Assembly: GCF_014656195.1 (NCBI RefSeq)
Contig: NZ_BNBY01000013.1
Coordinates: forward strand, 146,511 to 210,510
Direction of reading: 5' to 3'
Length of the DNA stretch: 64,000 nt
From: Kitasatospora xanthocidica
Lineage (GTDB): Bacteria > Actinomycetota > Actinomycetes > Streptomycetales > Streptomycetaceae
The notes beneath the pieces are model-generated. The model worked only from the letters and a program-made list of their open reading frames with translations. It made no database searches and was not told the DNA's origin. Positions 52,918-62,028 of the stretch are shown in pieces. How positions within the stretch are numbered: position 1 is the stretch's first letter; the number at the start of each line of letters is the position of its first letter. A program made the position numbers and the translations under genes.

Positions 52918-54462
52918 TCAGACGCCGTGCTCGGCGGGCAGCCGCCCGCTGCGCACGGCCGTCAGCAGATCGGCGTGGTCGGCCTCGGTGCGGTCCGCGT
53001 AGGCGACGGCGAAGGCGCCGATCGCTTCGTCCAGCGCCTCGCCCTTGCCGCAGTACCCGGCCAGCAGGCCCGGGTCGGCGGTGTGCGCGTGCGCCCGGGC
53101 CAGCAGGGCGCCGGTGATCCGCGCGTAGTCGTCCAGCTGCGAAGGCTGCAGCGCGGCCGGATCGACGCTCCCCTTGCGGTTGCGGAACTGCCGCACCTGG
53201 TACGGCAGTCCGTCGACCGTCGTCCAGCCCAGCAGGGTGTCGCTGACCACCTGCATGTGCTTCTGGCCGAGGACGACCCGGCGGCCCTCGTGGTCGTCCC
53301 GCGCCGTTTCCGCCGTCCCCGCCGCCTGCTCGGCCTGCGGCAGGTACGGCAGCAGCACGGACGGGCGGGCCTCCTTCACCTGCAGCACCAGCGGCTGGTC
53401 CCGGTGGTCGGTGAGCAGCACCACGTACGAGCGGGTGCCCACGCTGCCCGTCCCCACCACCCGGAACGCCACGTCCTGCACCCGGTAGCGGGACAGCAGC
53501 GTGCGGACCTCGGCCGGCACCGTCTCCACGTACGCGCCCAGCGAGTGCGCCACTGCCCGGGCGGTCGCGTCGGACACCTCGGTGAGCACCGGCGGAGCGG
53601 CGGCGAAACGCCAACCGCCGTCCGCCGTACGGTCGGTGCTGCGGGCCGCGAACTTCGCGCTGGTGTTGCCGAGCGCCTTGGCGCCGACCTTGCGCAGCAC
53701 GTCCGCCAGGTCGTGCGCCTCGGCGAAGGACACCAACTGCTCGTCGGCGACGGCGTTCCAGGAGTCCAGCGCGGGCAGCTTGGCGAGCGTGCGCATGGTC
53801 CGGCGGTACGAGCCGGCCACGTGCTCGGCGGCCTCCCGCGCGGTGGTCTCGCTCGCACCGGTCTCCCGGCCCGCGAGCACCAGGCTCGCGGCGAGCCGCT
53901 TCAGGTCCCACTCCCAGGGGCCGTGCACGGTCTCGTCGAAGTCGTTGATGTCCAGGACGAGTTGGCCGCGCGCGTCGCCGTACAGGCCGAAGTTCGCGGC
54001 GTGCGCGTCGCCGCACAGCTGCGCGCCGACCCCGGTCACCGGCGTGCCCGCGAGGTCGGCGGCCATCAGCCCGGCCGAGCCGCGCAGGAACGCGAACGGG
54101 GTGGCGGCCATCCGCCCCACCCGGATCGGCACCAACTCGGCTATCCGGCCCGCGTTCGAGGCCTCCAGCGCCTCCACGGCCGTCGGCCGCCCGGGGGCGG
54201 CGGCGAACTCCGCGTGCCGCTCGCGGGGTACCCGCAGCCGCAACTCCTTGCCTCGCTCCCGGTTCCGCCCGTCCTGCGCCGACGCGAACCCGGCCACCGC
54301 GAAGCCGCGCCGGGCCCGCTCCGCCGGGCCGCCCGCCCCGCCCGCACTCCGCTGCGGCACGACGGCCGTCCCGCCCCGGGCCTCCGCCACCTTCGGCTCC
54401 GCCCCGTCCACTGCCTCGGTCATCCGCGCCACCGCGCCCCGCCCGTCCCTTCCGGTCCTCAC
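52918..54462 (-). CDS. DUF2252 family protein
   Basis: A 514-aa protein matching DUF2252: RGKELRLRVPRERHAEFAAA, PTRIGRM-like PIRVGRMAATPFAFLRGSAG, LCGDAHAANFGLYGDARGQL, VLDINDFDETVHGPWEWDLK and LLARAHAHTADPGLLAGYCG. The G-D-A-H-x-x-N-F and N-D-F-D-E elements resemble the catalytic and metal motifs of kinase-like (aminoglycoside phosphotransferase) folds. The function is not established. Start GTG 54462 has a weak AGGT; ATG 54423 is an alternative, because the first residues look disordered. Confidence 0.85.
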   Translation of the reverse strand: MRTGRDGRGAVARMTEAVDGAEPKVAEARGGTAVVPQRSAGGAGGPAERARRGFAVAGFASAQDGRNRERGKELRLRVPRERHAEFAAAPGRPTAVEALEASNAGRIAELVPIRVGRMAATPFAFLRGSAGLMAADLAGTPVTGVGAQLCGDAHAANFGLYGDARGQLVLDINDFDETVHGPWEWDLKRLAASLVLAGRETGASETTAREAAEHVAGSYRRTMRTLAKLPALDSWNAVADEQLVSFAEAHDLADVLRKVGAKALGNTSAKFAARSTDRTADGGWRFAAAPPVLTEVSDATARAVAHSLGAYVETVPAEVRTLLSRYRVQDVAFRVVGTGSVGTRSYVVLLTDHRDQPLVLQVKEARPSVLLPYLPQAEQAAGTAETARDDHEGRRVVLGQKHMQVVSDTLLGWTTVDGLPYQVRQFRNRKGSVDPAALQPSQLDDYARITGALLARAHAHTADPGLLAGYCGKGEALDEAIGAFAVAYADRTEADHADLLTAVRSGRLPAEHGV

Positions 54463-54503
54463 CCGCCCGCGACCTGCGCGGATGGTTCATCGGGGGGAGT
54501 GAC

Positions 54504-54705
54504 GTCCGGGGCGGGGCGGTGGTTCCGGCGGGGCGGGTGTGGTTCGTGCGGGTTCGGTGGTGGGGCGCGCGTGGGCGGCGGTGGCGCGGTGCTGAGGGGG
54601 CGTGGGGGTGGGTAGGGCGCGCGGGTGTGGTCGTGCGGCGGGGGCGTCCGGGGCGGTGCGGTGGTTCCGGCGGGGCGGGTGTGGTTCGCGCGGGTTCGGT
54701 GGTGG
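54504..54705. repeat. Pair of 60-bp direct repeats in the DUF2252-DUF2809 gap
   Basis: Copies at 54504-54563 and 54646-54705 differ at only two of 60 positions (both begin GTCCGGGGCGG and end GGTTCGGTGGTGG). They are separated by 82 bp of similar G/T-rich sequence. The 322-bp gap holds no gene; the array may be a duplicated regulatory element or slippage product. Confidence 0.85.
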
Positions 54706-54784
54706 CGAGGTGCCGAGGGGTGCACGTGCGTGGCGCCGGCGGGGGCCGGTCGGGGTGCCCTTGGGGGGCGGGTAGCGTGGGGGC

Positions 54785-55195
54785 GTGGATGATCTTCGGG
54801 GGACGGTGCGTGCGCGCCTGGTGGCAGCGTCGGCGGCGGTGGTGACGGTGGTGGCCGGGCTGGGTGTGCGGGCGGTGGCGGGCGGGGACGTGGCCAAATA
54901 CGCGGGGGACGCGCTCTACACCGTCCTGGTGTACGCCCTGGTGGTGCTGGTCGTGCCACGGGTGCGCCCGGCGCGCGCCGCCGTGACGGCCGCCGCACTG
55001 AGCTGGGCCGTGGAGCTGTTCCAGCTCACCGGACTGCCGGACGCGTGGGGCCGCCGCAGTACGCTCGCCCGGCTCGTCCTGGGCTCGACCTTCAATCCGC
55101 CGGACCTGTTCTGGTACCTGGTCGGCGCCGTGTTCGGCGCGCTGGTGCACCGGGTGCTGCGGGGGGTCCGCGCCGCAGCACCCGGCATGGTCTGA
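54785..55195 (+). CDS. DUF2809 family membrane protein
   Basis: A 136-aa protein with about four transmembrane helices: LVAASAAVVTVVAGLGVRAV, ALYTVLVYALVVLVVP, AAVTAAALSWAVELFQL and LFWYLVGAVFGALVHRVL. The segments AKYAGDALYTVLVY and WAVELFQLTG are typical of DUF2809, whose function is unknown. GTG 54785 follows TAGCGT (54773-54778) by six bases, a leaderless start. Confidence 0.82.
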   Translation: MDDLRGTVRARLVAASAAVVTVVAGLGVRAVAGGDVAKYAGDALYTVLVYALVVLVVPRVRPARAAVTAAALSWAVELFQLTGLPDAWGRRSTLARLVLGSTFNPPDLFWYLVGAVFGALVHRVLRGVRAAAPGMV

Positions 55196-55202
55196 CGGAG
55201 CG

Positions 55203-55985
55203 TCAGAGAGGCATCAGGTCGGGCCGCTTGGGGTCGACGTGGTCGCCCGAGGACTCGCCGCGCAGGCGCCGTCCGACCCAGGGGATCAGGTACTCGCGGG
55301 CCCACTGGATGTTCTCGCGCCGCTGGTCGGCGGGGGTGAGGACGGGGGTGTCCGGCCAGGGCGCCTCCGGGTCCTGCTCGGTGGCCAGGCCCAGCGAGCG
55401 GGCGGCCAGCAGGGCGACCCGCTGGTGGCCCTCGGGGGACAGGTGGAGGCGGTCCTCGCTCCAGGCCCGGCGGTCCTGCACCGCGCGCAGCGACCACAGG
55501 TCGGCCACCTTGCAGCCGTTGCGGTCGGCGACGGCCCGCATGTGGCCGTTGTAGGTCGCGATCTTGCCGCGCAGGTGCTTGAGCAGCGGCACGTCGCGGG
55601 TGTCGAAACCGGTGCAGATCAGCACCGTCCCGGCGGATTCGGTGAGTCGGACGACGGCGGCCTCGAAGCGTTCGGCCACCTCGTCCGGGTCGGCGCCCGG
55701 CCGGAGGATGTCGTTGCCGCCGGCGCAGAAGGTGACCAGGTCGGGCTGGAGCCGTTGGACCTCCGGCACCTGCTCGGCCGCGATCTGGTCCAGCAGCCGG
55801 CCGCGCACCGCGAGGTTGGCGTAGCGGAACGCGCCCGGCGGACGCCCGTCGGCGAGCAGCCCGGCCAGGCGGTCGGCCCACCCGGCGAACCGGCCGTCGG
55901 CACCGGGGTCGTTCAGGCCTTCGGTGAAGCTGTCCCCGAGGGCGACGTACGAACTGAGGTCAAGGGTCTCCTGGAGGTGCGGCAT
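55203..55985 (-). CDS. SGNH/GDSL-family hydrolase
   Basis: A 260-aa protein with the SGNH blocks: YVALGDSFTEGL (S19 nucleophile), block II Gly in NLAVRGRLLDQI, block III CAGGNDILRP (Asn) and block V DRLHLSPEGHQRV (Asp and His). No signal peptide is present, so it should act in the cytoplasm. Possible substrates are esters such as acetylated sugars or lipids. The upstream region lacks a clear ribosome site. It is convergent with the DUF2809 gene (7-bp gap). Confidence 0.9.
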   Translation of the reverse strand: MPHLQETLDLSSYVALGDSFTEGLNDPGADGRFAGWADRLAGLLADGRPPGAFRYANLAVRGRLLDQIAAEQVPEVQRLQPDLVTFCAGGNDILRPGADPDEVAERFEAAVVRLTESAGTVLICTGFDTRDVPLLKHLRGKIATYNGHMRAVADRNGCKVADLWSLRAVQDRRAWSEDRLHLSPEGHQRVALLAARSLGLATEQDPEAPWPDTPVLTPADQRRENIQWAREYLIPWVGRRLRGESSGDHVDPKRPDLMPL

Positions 55986-56204
55986 GAAAGAGATAGTTCA
56001 CCCAATCAAGTGACCTACGCCACCGTAGGTGACCCTGGTGGCACGTGAGATGGACCACGTACCCTCCTCGGTCCCTCCGCGCGGCCCAGAGCGCCGTGCC
56101 CGGGAAAGCACAAGATCCGTACCCCCTTCCGCTTTCGGGCCCGTCCGGCCGATGCTCGGAGGGAGCGGCCGCCCCGGCCGCCGTCCTTCTGGGGGAAGAC
56201 AGCC

Positions 56205-57098
56205 ATGGCCGTGAACCCGAGCTCCGCCGTGCCCGAGAACTGGTCCATCGACGACCGCTGCACCAACTGCGACGTCGCCCGTCAGCTCGCGCCCGACCTG
56301 GTCCGCGAGCACGCCGGCCGCTCCGAACTGGTCCGCCAGCCGCGTGACGAGGCCGAGCGCGCACAGCTGCGGGCCGCCGCGCACGCCTGCCCGACCCGCT
56401 CCATCCGCCCCGGCACCGGCCCGCTCGACCCGGCGGGCGACCCCTTCCCGCTGGCGCTCGACCAGGACGTGCTGCTGCTCGGCCACAACTCCCGGCTGAC
56501 CGCGGGCGCCAACTCCTACCTCTGCCGCCGCCCGACCGGCTGGGTGATGATCGACACGCCCCGCTACAGCGAGCCCCTCGCCGCGCGCTACGCCGCCCTC
56601 GGCCCGGTCACCGACGTCCTGCTCACCCACCGCGACCACGCCAGGCACGGCCGGGAGTACGCCGACCGGCTCGGCGCCCGGCTCTGGATCCACGAGGGCG
56701 ACCTCGACGCCGCCCCCGACGCCGACCGGGTGCTGCGCGGCACCGAGCCGGTGGAGATCGCCCCCGGCCTGGTCGCGCACCCCTTTCCCGGCCACACCCG
56801 GGGCAGCGTGCTGTTCGTCGCCGACCAGCGGTACTGCTTCAGCGGGGACAGCCTCTACTGGTCCCGGACCACCGGGGACGTGGAGGTGCACGAGGCCATC
56901 ACCTGGTTCTCGATCGAGGAGCAGGCCGCCTCGTTGGGGCGCAGCCTGGGCGCGCTCCGCTTCGAGTGGCTGCTGCCCGGCCACGGGGACCGGCGCCGGA
57001 TGCCCGTCGAGGAGGCGGAGCGGCGGCTGCGCTCGCTCGCCGAACGCTGCCGGACCCTGCGGTCGGCGCCGGTGGACTTCACGGCGGTCCGCTGGTAG
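56205..57098 (+). CDS. Ferredoxin-like domain fused to metallo-beta-lactamase-fold hydrolase
   Basis: A 297-aa protein. The N-terminal 75 residues carry IDDRCTNCDVARQLAPDLV and AAHACPTRSIRPG, the shape of a divergent single-cluster ferredoxin with three Cys visible. The MBL domain follows: GANSYLCRR, MIDTPRY, LLTHRDHARHGREYADRLGA (active-site His/Asp cluster), HPFPGHTRGSVLFV, CFSGDSLYW and LLPGHGDRRRMP. Similar ferredoxin-MBL fusions occur in plants and bacteria without a settled reaction. It precedes ddaH in the same direction with a 252-bp gap. Confidence 0.85.
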   Translation: MAVNPSSAVPENWSIDDRCTNCDVARQLAPDLVREHAGRSELVRQPRDEAERAQLRAAAHACPTRSIRPGTGPLDPAGDPFPLALDQDVLLLGHNSRLTAGANSYLCRRPTGWVMIDTPRYSEPLAARYAALGPVTDVLLTHRDHARHGREYADRLGARLWIHEGDLDAAPDADRVLRGTEPVEIAPGLVAHPFPGHTRGSVLFVADQRYCFSGDSLYWSRTTGDVEVHEAITWFSIEEQAASLGRSLGALRFEWLLPGHGDRRRMPVEEAERRLRSLAERCRTLRSAPVDFTAVRW

Positions 57099-57350
57099 CC
57101 GGCGGCCAAGAGCCGACTGCCAAGGGCGGGTGGTCGAGGGCCAAGTGCCGCCAGCCGACGGCCGGTTACCGGTAGCCACGGCCGGAGAGCCCGTGCGCCG
57201 GGGCTCGCGCCGGGTGCGCGGGGGCGTGCGTCCACCGGGAGCGCCCGCGCGGGTGTGCGAACGGTGCCGCCGGGGCAGCCGCCTCTGCGACAGAGCGGCG
57301 TTCCGCACGCCGGAACCCGGACTCCCCGCGATCCCAAGGACGGTTGAGCC

Positions 57351-58178
57351 ATGCCCACGCAAACCCCGGTGCGCACCGCCCGGCCACGGCACTACCTGAT
57401 GTGCCGGCCGACGCACTTCACCGTGGACTACGCCATCAACCCGTGGATGGACCCGTCCCAGCCCACCGACACCGCGCTCGCGCTGCGCCAGTGGGAGCGG
57501 CTCCACCGGACGTACCGCCGCCTCGGCCACACCGTCGAGCTGATCGACCCGCTGCCCGGCCTGCCCGACATGGTCTACGCCGCCAACGGTGCGACCGTGC
57601 TGGACGGCCGGGCACTGGTGGCGACCTTCCGCTACCCGGAGCGCGCCGCCGAGTCGGACGCCTACCAGGCCTGGTTCCGCGAACGCGGCTACCGCGAGGT
57701 CCGCCGGGCCGGCCACGTCAACGAGGGCGAGGGCGACCACCTGGTGGTGGGCCGCCGGGTGCTCGCCGGGACGGGCTTCCGCAGCTCGCGCGCCGCGCAC
57801 GCCGAGACGGGCGAGCTGTTCGGCGTCCCGGTGGTCAGCCTGAACCTGGTCGACCCGCGCTTCTACCACCTGGACACCGCGCTGGCCGTCCTCGCCGACG
57901 ACCACGTCATGTACTACCCGGAGGCCTTCGACGCCGACAGCCGCGCCCTGCTGCGCTCGCTCTACCCGGACGCGATCCTCGCCGACCGCGCCGACGCCGA
58001 GGTGTTCGGGCTGAACGCGGTCTCCGACGGCCGGCGGGTGCTGCTGCCGGAGACGGCCAAGAACCTGGCCGGCCGGCTCGCCGAGCACGGCTACGAGCCG
58101 ATCCCGGTGGACGTCTCCGAGCTGCTGAAGGGCGGTGGCGGGGCCAAGTGCTGCACCCTGGAGCTCAGGCAGGCCTGA
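57351..58178 (+). CDS. ddaH: N(G),N(G)-dimethylarginine dimethylaminohydrolase
   Basis: A 275-aa enzyme that hydrolyses methylated arginines to citrulline and methylamines. Family signatures are YLMCRPTHFTVDYAINPWMD, DMVYAANGATVLDGRALVAT, FRYPERAAESDAYQAWF, catalytic H173 in RFYHLDTAL, and the catalytic Cys in GGGGAKCCTLEL (C267, followed by C268). ATG 57351 has AAGGACG upstream. It is convergent with the flavohaemoprotein gene, giving a link to arginine or nitric-oxide metabolism. Confidence 0.92.
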   Translation: MPTQTPVRTARPRHYLMCRPTHFTVDYAINPWMDPSQPTDTALALRQWERLHRTYRRLGHTVELIDPLPGLPDMVYAANGATVLDGRALVATFRYPERAAESDAYQAWFRERGYREVRRAGHVNEGEGDHLVVGRRVLAGTGFRSSRAAHAETGELFGVPVVSLNLVDPRFYHLDTALAVLADDHVMYYPEAFDADSRALLRSLYPDAILADRADAEVFGLNAVSDGRRVLLPETAKNLAGRLAEHGYEPIPVDVSELLKGGGGAKCCTLELRQA

Positions 58179-58358
58179 GCCCCGGGGCGCGCGGCCCGTG
58201 CGCATCCGCCGCCCGGTCGAGCCCAAGGCCCGGTCGAGCTCGCTGCCGTGCCGCGGCAGCGGCCCGCCCGTCACGACCACGAGCGAGCCGGTGCCGGTGC
58301 CGGTGCCGTGCCGGGAACTCGACCTACCGGGGCCGGAGTCAGCCCCGGGCGCCGGGGT

Positions 58359-59540
58359 TCAGGCGCCGAGCCACAGGTCGGGGCCGAAGACCTCGTAGTG
58401 GATGTCCGCGGCCGGGACGCCCGCGGCCAGCAGCTGCTCGCGGACGGCGCGCAGGAAGGGCAGCGGGCCGCAGAGGTAGGCCGTGGTGCCGGCCGGGACC
58501 TCGACGGAGGCGAGGTCCACCAGCCCGGTGCGCCCGGCCGGCCAGTCGCCGAGCGGGTGCTCGTAGAAGACGTGGGCGGTGGCGTCGGGCAGCTCGGCGG
58601 TCAGCCGCTCCAGGTCGGCGCGGAAGGCGTGGCCGAGCTGGTCGCGGTCGCCGTGCACGGAGACGATCCGGCGGGTGGAGCCGTTGGCGGCGAGGTGGTC
58701 GAGCATCGCGGTCATCGGGGTGTTGCCGATGCCGGCGGAGACGAGCAGGACGGGGCCGTCGCCGTCGGCCAGGACGATGTCGCCCATCGGGGCGGAGAGC
58801 TCGACGGTGTCGCCGGTCCGCAGGTGGTCGTGCAGGTGGCCGGAGACCTCGCCGCCGGTCTCGCGCTTGACGGTGAAGCGCAGGGCGCCGTCGGCGCGGC
58901 CGGAGAGGCTGTACTGGCGGATCTGCCGGGCGCCGTCGGGCAGTTCGGTGCGCACGGAGACGTACTGGCCGGGGCGCGCGGCGGGCACGGGCCGGCCGTC
59001 GGCCGGGCGGACCAGGTAGCTGGTGACGGTCCCGGTCTCCTGGTGACGGGTGATCACGGTGTAGGGGCGCCACAGGTCGGCCGGGTCGCCGCCCGCGGCG
59101 GCCTCGGCGCGCAGCCGGCCCTCGACGGCGATCAGCGCGTTGGCCATCAGCCAGTAGACCTCGTCCCAGGCGGCGGCGACCTCGGGGGTGACGGCCTCGC
59201 CGAGCACCTCGACGATGGCGGCGAACAGGTGTTCCTGGACGGTCTTGTACTGGTCGTCGGCGATGCCGACCGAGACGTGCTTGTGGGCGATCCGCGCGAG
59301 CATCGCGTCCGGCCGCTGGTCGGGGTGGGCGAGCAGCGCGGAGGCGAAGGCGGCTATCGAGCCGGCCAGCGCCTGGCGCTGGGTGCCGTTGGCCTGGTTG
59401 CCCCGGTTGAAGAGGTCGCGCAGCAGCTCCGGGTGGGCGGCGAACAGCCGGTCGTAGAAGCGCGGGGTGATGTCGCCGATGGCGGCGCCCACGACGGGCA
59501 GGGTGGCCTCGATGACCTCGGCGGACTTCGCGGACAGCAT
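58359..59540 (-). CDS. hmp: Flavohaemoprotein, nitric oxide dioxygenase
   Basis: A 393-aa protein that converts NO and O2 to nitrate using NAD(P)H. The globin domain (1-140) has distal Tyr29 in FYDRLF, a Gln near 54 and the proximal His at about 88 in IAHKHVSVGI. The FAD domain has RQIRQYSLSG, and the NAD domain LVSAGIGNTPMTAML and LCGPLPFLRAV. ATG 59540 was chosen for the AGGAG eight bases upstream; the longer frame to 59579 would cover the NsrR site. It is expected to be repressed by the NsrR encoded just upstream. Confidence 0.94.
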   Translation of the reverse strand: MLSAKSAEVIEATLPVVGAAIGDITPRFYDRLFAAHPELLRDLFNRGNQANGTQRQALAGSIAAFASALLAHPDQRPDAMLARIAHKHVSVGIADDQYKTVQEHLFAAIVEVLGEAVTPEVAAAWDEVYWLMANALIAVEGRLRAEAAAGGDPADLWRPYTVITRHQETGTVTSYLVRPADGRPVPAARPGQYVSVRTELPDGARQIRQYSLSGRADGALRFTVKRETGGEVSGHLHDHLRTGDTVELSAPMGDIVLADGDGPVLLVSAGIGNTPMTAMLDHLAANGSTRRIVSVHGDRDQLGHAFRADLERLTAELPDATAHVFYEHPLGDWPAGRTGLVDLASVEVPAGTTAYLCGPLPFLRAVREQLLAAGVPAADIHYEVFGPDLWLGA

Positions 59541-59553
59541 CAGTCTGGCTCCT

Positions 59554-59576
59554 AACTGGCATCTGAGATTCGTATT
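59554..59576 (-). promoter_or_regulatory. Candidate NsrR operator of hmp
   Basis: A 23-bp imperfect 11-1-11 inverted repeat reads AATACGAATCT, C, AGATGCCAGTT on the minus strand (7 of 11 arm positions match). The size and sequence style match NsrR boxes of streptomycete hmp genes as I know them. It lies 14-36 bases before the hmp start. Confidence 0.65.
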
Positions 59577-59629
59577 CAAGCGCGGCCTGCGGCCCTGGGC
59601 GGGTGAATTGGTCGATCAGTGGATCGGGA

Positions 59630-60073
59630 TCAGTCGATGGGCCGCGCGGTGAGGCCGAGCAGCACCGGTCCGGTGGGGGCGGCCACCAGGTCGTCGACGC
59701 AGAGCCCGTCGAGCGAGGCGAAGAACGCCTCCTGGGCGGTGCGCAGCGCCCCGCGCAGCCGGCACGCGGCCCGCAGCGGGCACGGCGGGTCGTCCTCGCA
59801 GCCGACCACGTCGCCGACGCCTTCGAGCTCCCGCAGCAGCAGTCCGAGCGAACCGGTGCGCCCGGCGAAGGTGAGCATCAGCCCGCCGCCGCGACCGCGC
59901 CGGGCCTCCACCACCCCCAGGTGCTGCAGCCGGCTGACCACCTTCGCGGCGTGGGTGTACGGCACGCCGACCGACTCGGCCACCTCGCGGGTGGTCGGGT
60001 TGTCGCCCTCGCCGAGGACCGCCAGCCGCATGGCGATGCGGAGGGCGATGTCGGTGCTCTTGGTCAGCCTCAC
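59630..60073 (-). CDS. nsrR: Rrf2-family NO-sensing repressor NsrR
   Basis: A 147-aa protein. The Rrf2 winged helix includes VRLTKSTDIALRIAMRLAVL, TTREVAESVGVPYTHAAKVV and RLQHLGVVEARRGRGGGLML. Three cluster Cys at C92, C98 and C104 (spacing five and five) match the [4Fe-4S] NsrR of streptomycetes. NO destroys the cluster and relieves repression. GTG 60073 fits a leaderless promoter (TAGCGT seven bases upstream); the longer frame to 60196 is not needed. Confidence 0.92.
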   Translation of the reverse strand: MRLTKSTDIALRIAMRLAVLGEGDNPTTREVAESVGVPYTHAAKVVSRLQHLGVVEARRGRGGGLMLTFAGRTGSLGLLLRELEGVGDVVGCEDDPPCPLRAACRLRGALRTAQEAFFASLDGLCVDDLVAAPTGPVLLGLTARPID

Positions 60074-60109
60074 GTTCGAAACGCTAGCGAATACGACTCC
60101 ACAACTCCA
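60074..60109 (-). promoter_or_regulatory. nsrR promoter with imperfect palindrome
   Basis: On the minus strand TTGGAG and TAGCGT (60086-60081) are separated by 18 bp, and GTG follows seven bases on. An imperfect inverted repeat centred on CGCTAGCG overlaps the -10, suggesting autoregulation, but its match to an NsrR box is weak. Confidence 0.5.
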
Positions 60110-60286
60110 ATTTTCTGCACGATCCCGACCGGCTCGATCCCGGAGGCGTCGAAGCGAACCGGTCGAATCTGAACAGTTGGCGACATTAGTGGTCACTCCC
60201 TGACGGGTGGTCAGGGCGGCTTCTACGCTTCGTGCGGCCCAGAGCCCCTACCGCCGATCTTCACTGCCGATCCTCCTGGAGAGACC

Positions 60287-61936
60287 TTGAGAACGCGCCG
60301 AGCACCCCGTCGGACCGTGACGGCCGTGACCGCGATAGCAGCGGCCACGGCCGCACTGCTGTCCCAGCCCGTGTCCGCCCAGGCCGCCGCGCCCCCGCCG
60401 ACCGTCGCCGCCCAGGTGGCGGTGGCGCCCTACCCGGCGGGCGTCGCCCTCACCCCGGACGGCGCCCACGCCTACGTGACCAGCCAGAGCAGCGGCACGG
60501 TCAGCGTGCTGGACACCGCGAGCAACACCGTGACCGGAAGCTTCACCGCCGGGACCGGCTCCTACGCCGTCGCCCTCTCGCCCGACGGACACCGCGCCTA
60601 CCTGACGCACCACCTGGACAACACGGTCAGCGTGGTGGACACCGCGACGGGCACCGTCACCGCGACCGTGCCGGTCGGCGCCCAGCCCTGGGGCCTGGTC
60701 CTGTCGCCGGACGGCACCCGCGCCTACGTGAGCAACGCCGCCGCCAACACCGTGAGCGTGCTGGACACCTCCGCCAACGCGGTGACCGCCACCGTCCCGG
60801 TCGGCGCCGAGCCGCACGGGCTGGCCGTCTCCGCGGACGGCAAGCGGCTCTACGTCGCGGCCTCCGCCGACAAGGCGGTGAACGTCGTCGACACCGTGGG
60901 CAGCACGGTGAACGCCACCGTTCCCGTCGGTCACGGCGCCTTCGGCCTCGCGCTCAGCCCGGACGGCGGCAACCTCTGGGTGGCCGACGGCGACGACGGC
61001 ACCGCCGCCGTGATCGACACCGCGGCGAACACGCTGCTCGGCACCGTCGCGGTCGGCTCCGGCCCGTACGCCGTCACCGTCGCCCCGGACGGCACGGCCG
61101 CGTACGTGTCGAATTACGCCGACAACACGCTGAGCGTGGTGGACACCGCGAGCCGGACCGTCACCGCGACCGCCCCGGTGGGCGCGAGCCCGTACACCCT
61201 GGCGCTGACCGCCGACGGGCGGCACGGCTACCTCGCCGACTTCACCGTCGGCGCCGTCCAGGTGCTGCACTTCCCGCTGCCCGTCCCGGCCGTGACCGCG
61301 GTCACCCCGAACAGCGGCTCCGGGGTCGGCGGCACCACGGTGACCGTCACCGGCACCGACCTGAACGGCGCCACCGCCGTCACCTTCGGCGCGGCCGGCG
61401 CCGCCACCTCGTTCAGCTGCACCAGGACCAGCTGCACGGCGACCGCACCGGCCACCACCGTGACCGGGCCGGTGGACGTCCAGGTCACCACCCCGGGCGG
61501 CACCAGCGCGGCCGTCGCCGCCGACCGCTTCACCTACACGGCGCCCAGCGCGCACCTGGCCGTCGCACTCACCGCGACCCCGGTGACCAAGCTGCTCGCC
61601 AGCCGGGTCGACTACACGGTCACCCTCACCAACCAGGGCCCCGACCCGATCACCACCGCCACGGTCGCCGCCGCCCTGCCCAGCGGGCTGACCACGACCT
61701 CCAGCGACTGCGCGGTCGCCGCCGGGAAGCTCACCTGCGCGCTCGCCGCCCCGCTGGCCAAGGGGGCGAGCACCACCCGGCACTTCACGGTCAGCGTGGG
61801 CCTGTTCTCGCTGGTCCGCAGCTGGGACATCACCGTGGCCCGCACCGCCGGCACGCCCGTCGACCCGTCGCCCGGGACCAGCAAGGACACCCGCAGCTGC
61901 TCCTCGGTCCTCGGACTGTCGATCACCTGCACGTAG
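60287..61936 (+). CDS. Secreted YVTN beta-propeller protein with IPT/TIG and DUF11-like domains
   Basis: A 549-aa protein using a TTG start at 60287 (GGAGA upstream; no ATG or GTG gives the signal peptide). The signal core is VTAIAAATAALLSQPVSAQA. Seven propeller blades (about 40-330) repeat the pattern ALSPDGHRAYLTHHLDNTVS, VVDTATGTVTATVPVG. An IPT/TIG domain (AVTAVTPNSGSGVGGTTVTV) lies at about 340-425. A DUF11/CARDB-like domain (VDYTVTLTNQGPDPITTATV) follows. Cys pairs near the C-terminus may form disulphides. It probably acts outside the cell in adhesion or surface structure. Confidence 0.88.
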   Translation: MRTRRAPRRTVTAVTAIAAATAALLSQPVSAQAAAPPPTVAAQVAVAPYPAGVALTPDGAHAYVTSQSSGTVSVLDTASNTVTGSFTAGTGSYAVALSPDGHRAYLTHHLDNTVSVVDTATGTVTATVPVGAQPWGLVLSPDGTRAYVSNAAANTVSVLDTSANAVTATVPVGAEPHGLAVSADGKRLYVAASADKAVNVVDTVGSTVNATVPVGHGAFGLALSPDGGNLWVADGDDGTAAVIDTAANTLLGTVAVGSGPYAVTVAPDGTAAYVSNYADNTLSVVDTASRTVTATAPVGASPYTLALTADGRHGYLADFTVGAVQVLHFPLPVPAVTAVTPNSGSGVGGTTVTVTGTDLNGATAVTFGAAGAATSFSCTRTSCTATAPATTVTGPVDVQVTTPGGTSAAVAADRFTYTAPSAHLAVALTATPVTKLLASRVDYTVTLTNQGPDPITTATVAAALPSGLTTTSSDCAVAAGKLTCALAAPLAKGASTTRHFTVSVGLFSLVRSWDITVARTAGTPVDPSPGTSKDTRSCSSVLGLSITCT

Positions 61937-61973
61937 CGCCGCCCGCCCGGACACCCCCGGGCGCGACGCCGCC

Positions 61974-62005
61974 GAGGCCCCGCCGGAACGTTCCGGCGGG
62001 GCCTC
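61974..62005. terminator. Perfect 32-bp palindrome, terminator
   Basis: GAGGCCCCGCCGGAAC is followed directly by its reverse complement. It lies 38 bp after the propeller gene stop and is the strongest terminator in this part. Confidence 0.8.
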
Positions 62006-62028
62006 CGCCGTCGGAAGCCCTGGACGAA

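Noticed and set aside
54504..54705. Insertion-sequence remnant
   Set aside because: The 60-bp repeats are direct, not inverted, and no transposase fragment or target duplication was found.
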